Positions 1 to 11,200 of a stretch of DNA of 64,000 nucleotides are shown here, one piece after another; the first letter of the stretch is position 1, and each line of letters starts with the position of its first letter. Both the position numbers and the translations under genes were made by a program. A model generated the notes under the pieces. The model did no database searches and was not told the DNA's origin. It saw nothing but the letters and a program-made list of their open reading frames with translations. Origin of the DNA: Paramecium sonneborni (lineage: Eukaryota > Ciliophora > Oligohymenophorea > Peniculida > Parameciidae); assembly GCA_905182985.1 (NCBI GenBank), contig CAJJDN010000022.1:337450-401449 (forward strand), written 5' to 3'.

Positions 1-1
1 A

Positions 2-387
2 CTATAATTTAATGAAGGCGTTAAGCAAACTAATCCACTTATACAACTAGATGAAATTTCATTTTAAACATTAGTTAAAGCAATTTCTAAAATAAAAATA
101 AAGAAGCAATCAATAATTTGTCATTAAATAGAGATGAAACTGCTTAATTTTTAAACTAATATTTATTCCAACAATTATTTCATACATTTAGAGTTTATGT
201 TTTATATATTAAGCTTTAAATTATAATTTAAATTAATATTAATCTTTACAATAAGGATTATGTCTTTTATTTTAGCAATTTCTTATAGAGAAATGTAAGG
301 GTACTATATTAATTTAATACAGCAAAATAAATTGATAATTTAACAATTAAAATGGACTAAGAAATTACAATAATAATAATATATTGA
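2..387 (+). CDS. possible 3' end of an upstream gene (partial)
   Basis: The stretch reads as Gln-rich coding sequence with TAA/TAG as glutamine. It starts in one frame (LNEGVKQTNPLIQLDEISF) and continues in another (SLNRDETAQFLNQYLFQQLF), ending at a TGA just before the neighbouring gene's stop on the other strand. The two parts would join if one A were added in the A-rich run near position 91-100, so there is either a one-base frameshift, a sequencing error, or an intron I cannot place. I do not recognise the protein. A tail-to-tail layout with the next gene, 45 bases apart, is normal for Paramecium. Confidence 0.3.
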
Positions 388-431
388 TAGATTAACAAAA
401 AGTTCATATCAAACTAATTAATTTATGCTTT

Positions 432-1929
432 TCATATAATCATAGGATATGTTGGATTTGTAATTTTTTAAAGATCTTCCCCACAATAACTCATTTAAGG
501 AGAAATTTCAATTAAATCATCTTCTAATGTTCCTTCTAATTTTAAATATCTCTTATGTACATTAGATAATTAAATAACAGCTTTTTTTGGATCATCAATT
601 AATAAAGCATAATCATCTGTTGAATATAAGATTGTTAAATCAGTTACTTCTAAAATATCTTAAATGTGTTTTTCAAATTAAATTACAGTTCCTCTTTTTA
701 TAGAGTGGAATCTTTGATTTAATCTCAATGCTTTATCATGATTCTATTTCAATGAATTGAGAAAAGAAACAGATAGGTATAAATCATTCAGACACATTTA
801 AGTTTAATTGTATGAATTCTCTGTTATACTGGAATCTTACTCTTCTATTGTCTTAAATTAGCTATTTTAATAAAATAATCTATCATCCAATATTGAATTA
901 GTTTCGATGACTTTGCATAAAGCATCAGCTTTCTATTTACAAATAAGATTCAACATTTTTGGATCTAATGGCAATCCTACTAAATTATCTAAACCCAAGA
1001 AATGAATATACTCCATATTTGGAAATTTACTGAAATTATCTAAAACCCTTTTACTTTATAAATGAATTCAATTATAACAATATTGTACCAGTGCCCTCTG
1101 GTGTCATTATTGCTTCACTCTCTTATTCAAATACTACTTATCCTTTATCATCGATCACTGGTAATGATTTCTATTATAAAAAACTTATTTATTTAAATCC
1201 AAAATCTTTTTAACTTTTTAAATATGTCTACAATCTCTCTGAATTTTAATCTGATAACAAAATACCAATCGGATAATCTATTATCTCTCTATTCTCATTT
1301 GCTTTAACATTTAAATTATTAATTATTACCAATCATTAAAATCTTTTTTAATCTTTCCATTATTATTTAAAAAACACATTTTTAAGATGGAAGCCCTATA
1401 TCACCTAATAATTTATCATAAAATCGAGAACTACGACCTCCACATAATAATATTATTCCCACTTTATTTTCCTTAATTTAATTATAATTATATACCTTTA
1501 TCAAATCTAAATTTTACTCTTAACAATTAATACTTTAAATTACATTACATTAAAATGCATCTACTTTGTTTTATTTATAACAATGATGAAAAAGCTAATT
1601 TAATTTATTTAATTTCATTACAGAATCAATCAATTCAAAGTCAATGCGTTCTAATCTTGTTAAAAATTTTTGTTTTTTTTTAACATCAATATTTTCTAAT
1701 AGATTTAAAATATGAGTTTATCGAGAAGCAATAATTCTTTATATTAATGATGAAAATATTGCATCTATTTTTTGTTCTAATTATATTCTAATGTTATGTT
1801 ACATGCTGCAATTTTGTTTGCAATATCTTCCAACTTTTAATATGTTGAAATTCTGTTAAAATCAAGTTTTAGATAATCATCTTCTGTATTCTAATTCTTT
1901 GGAACATCCTAAGAAGTACAAACTCCCAT
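432..1929 (-). CDS. UDP-N-acetylglucosamine pyrophosphorylase-like protein with altered nucleotide loop
   Basis: UAP-family enzymes join UTP and GlcNAc-1-phosphate to make UDP-GlcNAc in the cytosol. The protein starts MGVCTSQDVPK (ATG at 1929) and ends NPTYPMII before TGA. The family order is recognisable: the N-terminal nucleotide loop (LLCGGRSSRF), then DIGLPSQKCVFQ (family DxGLPSHKTLFQ), then YPIGILLSDQNSERLQTYL, a segment ending IMTPEGTG (family MAPDGNG), then YIHFLGLDNLVGLPLDP (family YIHVYCVDN). The loop normally reads GGxGTRLG; here the GT pair is replaced by SS, so activity is uncertain. Introns remain in the span, one in the segment after the LPSQK motif, so the length is roughly 470-490 residues. 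It could instead be a UDP-sugar pyrophosphorylase relative with other substrates. Confidence 0.72.
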
Positions 1930-2274
1930 TTTAATTAAGAATTTACAATTTAATATTAATATTTATAATCTTATATTTTATTATTCACAATTAGTATATA
2001 TCAAATCCATTAACCTATTCGATACTAAATTTTTACTGATCCTCAAATTTCAAGTAATTTATATTAGGTCTTAACATTTATGTCTAATCTTAAGATATCG
2101 CTATTTTGTATTTGAAAAACTAAAACTCATTATAAATTAATAAGTAATTTTTCTTTAATTCAAAAGAAGCCCTATTTATCATGTACATTAAAGCTTAATC
2201 ATTTTTCATTGCCTAAAATAATTTTATAAAATAATTCAATATTATAATCATAAAAAAAATTAGAGAATTCATTT
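1930..2274. other. intergenic, divergent promoter region
   Basis: This lies between the start of the reverse-strand pyrophosphorylase gene and the first coding-like sequence of the HECT gene. It is AT-rich with no convincing reading frame. It presumably holds both promoters and the undetermined first exon of the HECT gene. The ATG at 2181 is not in frame with the first clear coding segment. Confidence 0.4.
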
Positions 2275-5200
2275 GAGGATTATATCTAGTTCAATAAAAT
2301 TGACAAAAACTAGTTATAGAATTTTCAGAAGACCTAGTTCTAGTAATTACAAGAGTATAATTAAAAGAAAATAACTTATAAATTCTCTCAAATTTATCAA
2401 TGTAAGGTTAAATAAAAAATATATTTTTTTCCCTTGATTTAGATATCTAAAGAAACTTAATAATTTATATTTTGAAAGTATTCCAACATTTTCTATTTAA
2501 ATCTTAAGAATAAAGAGAAAGTTTTCGTAGAAATATAAAAGGAAAATGAATTTAAAACTTATTAAATATATGATATATTAAAAAATATATGTATTAAGGA
2601 TATATTATATAGTTAAACTAATTTTATTTGCTTTTGATATTAAGAAGAAGAGTGGATTGATGAACTATAGGAATAAAATAGAATATTGAAGTCAATATAA
2701 AAAGTAATTAATTTTATATAATTTTAAATATGAAAATTCCCATAAATACACTTGAACAGCCAAAAGAAATTGAACTACAAGTATTTAATATTTAGAAGTT
2801 TAGATATTGGAATTCTTACTTTAGAGTCCACAATTTTTAGATGATTTAATGAAAGTTGTAATTGATCAAAGTCATTAAATTCATAAATTGTCGCAAGGAG
2901 CATTAGGTTTAATAATAAATTAGCTTGATAATTTTTTAGAAATAGCAGCTGACTAAATTAAAAAAAACCCAAATTTTAAATGTCAAATGCTGCTTAGTCT
3001 TATTAGTTGTATGATGGATCTAGATTGCTATCGGTATTTAATTAAATTAGACTAGAAAATTGTTTAATTCGTTAGAACATTTATTTAATATATTAGAAAA
3101 TTCAGATAATTTACTTGTATATGAATAAATAATGCCAATTTTGATAAAAATCTATAAAAATTCATCAAATTAGAGCAATTCATTATAAAATGATTTTCAT
3201 AATAAACAGCTAATAGAATATCTTCCAAGAACTATTTACTTTACTAGAATTTTATTTGATCATTATAATAATTTATCTTCTACAAAGATAGAATTGATAG
3301 ATTATTTTAATCATGATCCAAAGTATGAAAACCTTTGTGAAACTCCAATAGAATTTCCTAAATTGATATTAGAATATATGGAGCCAACCTTATTAAATGA
3401 AGCATATGAAGATTTGTGTTAGAATGGCATACACAAGAAAGAATTACATCANTATCTAGTTCAATAAAATTGACAAAAACTAGTTATAGAATTTTCAGAA
3501 GACCTAGTTCTAGTAATTACAAGAGTATAATTAAAAGAAAATAACTTATAAATTCTCTCAAATTTATCAATGTAAGGTTAAATAAAAAATATATTTTTTT
3601 CCCTTGATTTAGATATCTAAAGAAACTTAATAATTTATATTTTGAAAGTATTCCAACATTTTCTATTTAAATCTTAAGAATAAAGAGAAAGTTTTCGTAG
3701 AAATATAAAAGGAAAATGAATTTAAAACTTATTAAATATATGATATATTAAAAAATATATGTATTAAGGATATATTATATAGTTAAACTAATTTTATTTG
3801 CTTTTGATATTAAGAAGAAGAGTGGATTGATGAACTATAGGAATAAAATAGAATATTGAAGTCAATATAAAAAGTAATTAATTTTATATAATTTTAAATA
3901 TGAAAATTCCCATAAATACACTTGAACAGCCAAAAGAAATTGAACTACAAGTATTTAATATTTAGAAGTTTAGATATTGGAATTCTTACTTTAGAGTCCA
4001 CAATTTTTAGATGATTTAATGAAAGTTGTAATTGATCAAAGTCATTAAATTCATAAATTGTCGCAAGGAGCATTAGGTTTAATAATAAATTAGCTTGATA
4101 ATTTTTTAGAAATAGCAGCTGACTAAATTAAAAAAAACCCAAATTTTAAATGTCAAATGCTGCTTAGTCTTATTAGTTGTATGATGGATCTAGATTGCTA
4201 TCGGTATTTAATTAAATTAGACTAGAAAATTGTTTAATTCGTTAGAACATTTATTTAATATATTAGAAAATTCAGATAATTTACTTGTATATGAATAAAT
4301 AATGCCAATTTTGATAAAAATCTATAAAAATTCATCAAATTAGAGCAATTCATTATAAAATGATTTTCATAATAAACAGCTAATAGAATATCTTCCAAGA
4401 ACTATTTACTTTACTAGAATTTTATTTGATCATTATAATAATTTATCTTCTACAAAGATAGAATTGATAGATTATTTTAATCATGATCCAAAGTATGAAA
4501 ACCTTTGTGAAACTCCAATAGAATTTCCTAAATTGATATTAGAATATATGGAGCCAACCTTATTAAATGAAGCATATGAAGATTTGTGTTAGAATGGCAT
4601 ACACAAGAAAGAATTACATCATCCAGTTTTAATTAGAGTAGTGTCAAACAATATAATTAGAATTTTGAAATTACTGAAGTGAATTCCATTAAGGCCCTAG
4701 ATTTGTCCAAAACGTTTCTGAATGACCAAAATTAAAATTTCTGTCCTCTAGTTGATGCCATTAAATATAGAATCCTTATCTAACAAGGATTTTAATCCAA
4801 TAAAATTTCAACAATAAATATTGTAATATAACTACATATTCAATCTATTTTAATGTATATGCTTTTAAATTAATTTTGTTAAACAAATAATCGTGGATAA
4901 TTATTGGATTAAGTTTTTGAAGAATAAATATAATATGAATAACATTTTAGGATGTATATAAAATTATTTTAACTGAAAACAATAGACCCTACATTATTAT
5001 CTAAAATACTTTTGACAATTGATGAAATTATAACAATTGAAAAATAGAATGAAAATGAAGTAACTTTTGTTATTGCCAAAAATTATGATGAAACATTTTT
5101 ATAATTTATTTATGATGTTTTATCTATGCAACCTATTTCTATTGAAATGGAATAAGCATATCCATTATAATATTTCCCAACTTTTTTGAGTGAATTATGT

Positions 5201-8200
5201 GCTACTAATCAATAATTAGCATAAAATATTTTTGAATTTTTTTCAACTGAATCAGGAATACTTTTATTAAGCAGAAGTAATATTGCCTTTGCCTCTTCTT
5301 CAGCTTTAATTAAGGCACTTTAAATGTAAGATAACAAACTATAATTACCTCCTGATACTTTTAAAGCTGCCATTATTCTTTTAAGTAGATTATCTAGAAA
5401 GGACGATATTTAAAGAGATTTAAGAATTTTTAATGATCTTGTGAATATAGTAGAAAATTTAATTAAGTTTGGTACTGAAATTTTCAAACCTACTTAATTT
5501 GGTTACTATAAAATTACATCCGAAGAAACTGATTAAATTACTGCAACATCTATTTAATCTATAAATGAACATTTTAGAGATGATTTAGGCAGAAGATCAA
5601 ATAGAGTTAATGCTCCAACTTTTGCAAGATAAGTTTCTGAATCAATAATTATTAAGAAACTATAAAATTTAATAGAATCTAGTAATAATTTCTTTGGAAC
5701 AATCTAATAAACTTTAATCTTAGTCTCTCATTTAGCTAATGAAGTTCCTACTTTAATTGGTAGATTAATTGATTCTCATTTACCTTAAACAGTAAATTAA
5801 GTCATTTAAAATATGAGTTTTGATAAAATTAATTATAAAATGATGACTGCTATTTTTTAATTTTACTTTAACATTTGTTTAAAAGAAGAAGGCTATGATT
5901 AGTTTAATAAATATGGAATGCAATTCTTGAAAAATTTATTGAATTATTTATTAATTGATAATATTAATACTTAAAGAGAATAGTTAAGTGGTTTAGCATA
6001 GTGCATAACTAAATATACATAAAAAATTGATAAAGCTGGACCTTAGGTTTGTGAAATACTAAAATAAGTCATAGATTAATTATGGACGAACTTAAATGAA
6101 AAAAGAAAATAATTATCGATTTCAAATATTTATGCATAATATTACGAGATAATAAGTTAAATTTAGAATTTGTCGATATTAAGTTTTAAAATGTTCCATT
6201 ATCCACATTATTCTTATCTAGCTGAAATGAACTAAAGAGGATTTTTTGAATCTTTATTAATGTTTTTAGAATTTCCTATGTTCGATTTTAAAAATGAACT
6301 TTTAAAAGTATTTCGATGGCTAACTTAAGTTGATGAATATGATAATCCTCATAAAATATTAAAAAGTGCTTTAATTGCAATAGAAAATTGGGAAATAAAT
6401 TAAAGTGGCAATTTGGACAAAAGCACATCTTATATAAATGAATTATACTACAATTCACAAAAATTCTTTTCAAGTTGCAGTTAAGAATAGATTCAAGAAA
6501 AATTATCGATAGCATCGCATTATTCTTAAATAGAATATTTACTTGAAATTTTGAAAATATACTTAGTAAATTCCCCTTAGATAGATTGGAAAGTAAAGGA
6601 TTTAATAAAATTACACGATAAATGCTGCTCTTTATTAAGAATAATTTTAGGTTGTGTATAATTAAATGAAGAGGATTGCCAAAATGATCAAATGTTAAAA
6701 AAATCGATATTTTATTCCTACATTTAAATTTTAAAACACATAATAGTTAATACTTTAATAATAAAAAAGAGGAATGATTTTTAACCTTTAATTAGTTTGT
6801 TAAATTATATGAGCTAAAGATTATAAAATGAGAATATATGGATAGTAATAATGCATTTATAATGTATTGATGAACTTTTTGTTAATGTTTTTGAAAATAA
6901 GAATGATCTTAGAAAAAAGTATCCAAATTTAGATTTAATAAATATTTTAAGTAAAACAGAATTTACTGAAAATTTTTAAGCAGCAATTCATTCATACACA
7001 AAAATGACTATATCAAATTAATATAAAAATGAACAGCTCAACATTTTATCTAAGCATTATTCATCTATTATTAAGAATTTATACATAAATAAATTTGAAT
7101 ACACGGATAAAGAGTTTGGATATTCAATTTTACCTTAAGAAATATCAAATATATAAGCTTTATTGTAAATAACTCAATATTCAAATTCAGATGATGTGTA
7201 TAACATATAGTTTGTTCTTATAGAAAAGGTGATGATGATTTTAAGTCCTACATTTTTACAAGATATAATCATCAAAGAAAGAGATCGTTTAAATTTTTTC
7301 TCTTTTTCAAACTTAAGAGATGATATTGGGGATTTGATCTTTCAAACTAATTAAACCTAAGCAAGAAATCAATTAAGAAATATGGGATTTTAGGATGATG
7401 CAATATCTTTGGCATTTTAAAATATAAGAATACCTGAAGTAGGATTAGCTGCTGCATGGTTATCAGATAATTAAGACTAAGTTGAATAAAGAAGAAAAGA
7501 TATTAAATAGAACTATGAAAAAAATGAATATTAAATTTTATTCTCATCAGAATTAATTCATCATAAATAAAGTGAATTAAAAAATTATATTAAATAGAAT
7601 ATACTATTTTTTAGTAAATTTGAAGAAACTTTATTTAAACTATTTGAAGGATAAATGATGCCTTCTTTATTAAAATGCCTAAAATAAGCTGTTTAAGAAT
7701 AATTTAGATTATAATTAAGATTTAAAGATTGTGAAGTAGATATTAAAATACCTTACAATAATGATCTCAAATTAATCATCACAATTTTACATTACATATA
7801 TAAATAATAGAATTTAGTATAAGAGTATGATTATATTGTTGTTGAGATGATGAGATTAATTTAAGAATTATTAAAATATGAGAATGATTAAACAATTAAA
7901 GCTGTTAATCATGTTTTGGCAATCTTAACATTATTTATAACAGATGATTATAAGTTGTAAAAGCATCATCAAGAAATTTTTAATGAAATATTTTAAGGAA
8001 TCATTTAAATTTTCAAAGGAAAAGTATAAAATCATACAACATCAAAAATTTGCATAGAAATTTTGGTTAGAGCTTTCTAAGTAAATAAAGAAAATGTTTA
8101 TAAATTTGTTTATTAAATGAGAGGTTTAGAGTATCTTTTAAAAGTAAAAGGAGATTCTAAGAATCAACTTTACAGTTTAACAAAGTTAGTATTATCTATT

Positions 8201-11200
8201 GTTCATGATTCCAGTATTGTGATTGCTTAAATAGAGGCAAGATTAAAGAAGATTTTATATGATTAATAATATAATTAAGAAATAGAAGGTACTACTCAAT
8301 AAATATAATAACAATAGCAATAACAATTAATACATTCTCCAATCTTAAATCATTATCCTTTATGTTTCTAGCCTATTCATAACAATATACAACTTCCTTA
8401 TGAAATTTAATTATCTAAAGATAATTAAGCATTACAAGCCATTTTAAATTAAAATTTTTATAATGAACAAATAAAATTCGTTATTAATTCATTATTTGAA
8501 AATCAAACTGATTTCTATGTTTTGAAAAAAAATATTCATCTTTATACTTTAGATTGTGTAGAATAAGCAAGTTTCTAAAAATATAAGGAACCAGAAAGTG
8601 CTAAAAGGAGTAATAAACCTTCAAGTAAAAAAAGAAAGAGTGAAGATAAACTGCAATTCTAATCGAACTTCTAACATACTTAAGAAGCTTAAATTTTAAT
8701 AAAGCTATTAATTTAATAAATGATTATATCTTATTTTGAAAAATCCGAGTCATATTAATTTTAATGGAATACAATAAGTTAAGTTCTTTAAGTATTAATA
8801 AGACATTACCCAATTTTAATTCCTAAGCTTGTTAGAATAAATTGTAGCAAGTTCCTTAAACCATATCAAAAGCAATTAGGGTTTGATTTTTTGGAAACAG
8901 AATTTCCACGTAAGATATCATTTATATCTTTAATAACTAAGATTATGATTCCATAAAAGAATCTTCTTTTTGAATTATGTTTAGATAATTTAGTGTTGAA
9001 TTAAATATAGAATAATTCTATTGCTCCTTTTTCGATTGAAATCAGAAAGAAAATTATTAATGAAATCTACGAAGGAATTGAAAAACGAATAAAGACTTTA
9101 GACTAAAATTTTTGTTATTTTTCAGATGCATTAGTATATTTAATTCAGATTAAATCAGTGGCTAAGATTTGTTTTAAAAATGTAAATGAGTTATAACACT
9201 CTTATAATTTTGTCAAACTTTATATTGAGGGTATGAAAAATTTTGATCTAAAGTCCTATTATATATATGAAAACGAATTACCTTTCATAAATGAAACCCT
9301 AGCAGTTTTATTTAATGTAGCAAGTTATTTACTGCTTTATAAACCATCTCAAATACCATTGTCAAAATAACAATAAGATTAATAAGGAGATCATTTTTAA
9401 TTGTAAGGGATGATAGGATAATTATTACCAGAGGATATTAATTATCAACTTATCCCAAATAAAGGCATAATATATTAGGACCCTATAAAATATTTTCTCA
9501 AATGGCCTTTTTAACCATTATCATTTCATGGAGGAGTAAATTAAGATATAAGGCATGAAGAAATAGATTTATTACATTTATGGTCGCCATTCCGTAGAAG
9601 AAATAGATATCTAAATATGGAAGTTTTTGATAATATCGAAGAAGGAGAGTTTGAATTTGATCATGAAGATGATGATGATAATGAAATTTAAAGCGTTGAG
9701 AGTAGATATGATTCAAGTAATATTTACGAATCAGGAGAAGAAGATGATGAAGACGAAGAGGAAGATGAAGATTAAGAAGAAGTAGATTAAATAAATAGTT
9801 GGATTACAAGTTAAAGTGGAAATAATCAAAATGAGGTTGAAGATCCTTAAAATGAAAATTCTAGTTGGACTGATGAAGATGATAGTGAAGATGAATCAGA
9901 TAGTTCAAATGAAGATGTCGAAGAAAGTTGTGATTCTGATGATGACAATCAATCTAATATATAATCAGAATTATCAAATTAATAAAATTTATATATTGAA
10001 CAAGAGCTTTTTGTTTAAAATTTGAATGAACCACATGATATAACATAAATTGAGTAAAATAATCAAATTTCATAAAAAATCAAAGAAAATCCAAGTCATT
10101 TTCATCATTTTACAAATAAAGAAGATTTAACGTTTATGAAAATGACTAAATAGATAATCTAATTAATTGGAGTTTAATTTTCACAATAATTTGTTTAAAT
10201 TTTAGATAAGTTTAAGTTTTTATTACCTTAAAATAAATCCCTAGATGATTAGTAACTTATAAATTGGTGGACAGAATTAACTTAATCCTCTACTTTATAG
10301 GCTGTTACAGAAGAAAAAGTCTATAATCAATAAGATTTAAGAATTTAACCTTTAAATATTTTTAGGGATAGGTTAAGTATGGATTTTTTAAGAATTGAAT
10401 AAAATGATAGATTAATAACAAGAATAGAATAAGAAGCAATGGGTAGAACAGCTCGTATTCATTTGTAACGATAAATTCAATCAAGTGCTAGATCTGAATA
10501 TTCAAGAATATTTTAAGAATAATAATCAGATTAATAAACCACTAATTTATAACATCAAAATATGTAAACAATGGAAACTTAAAATTTATAATAAATTTAA
10601 ATTGAGTAATAATAATTATAAGGATTATAGCATACATAATCCTTACTTTTTTCTAGTAATTTCACTAATTAATTTTTATAATAAGAACCAATTTAATACC
10701 AATAATTGTAATAATAAAATCGAAATTAAATTAATGAAGAATTTGATTTTTAATAACAAATTTAGCCAAATTTCAGTTTATAAAATTAATATTATAATTA
10801 TCAATTCCCTCTCAACTAATTAGAAAATGTCTAATAATAATAATAGTAATAATAACAATAATAATAATAACAATAATAATAATAGTAATAATAATAATAA
10901 TAATAGTAATAATAATAATAATAATAATAATAGTAATAAAATTATTCCTAAATTTATCCAAAAAGTTACAATCTTTTAAAAAGATTAGGTAAGACGTTTG
11001 ATGATCTCATTAAAAATAATATTGAACCTTCAGTTTTTGAAGATCTTAATGAAGATATGATGATGGAAATAATTTTAGCCATTCCTTAAGAAATTGAAGG
11101 AATAGATCCTTAATTTTTGGCCTCACTACCCTTAGAAATCAGAAATGAAATTGTTTAATAATACTCTGCCCCTATTAATTAATCCCCTTAATAATAAGTG

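Noticed and set aside
2283..4621. Biological tandem duplication inside the HECT gene
   Set aside because: The copies are identical and separated by exactly one N, which points to an unmerged contig overlap.
10485..10823. Forward ORF of 112 codons, MLDLNIQEYF...
   Set aside because: It is a shadow of the HECT ligase frame. In the correct frame the same DNA encodes a Gln-rich region leading into the polyglutamine tract.
10832..10939. Non-coding microsatellite
   Set aside because: The tract is in frame with protein-coding sequence on both sides, so it is part of the ligase.
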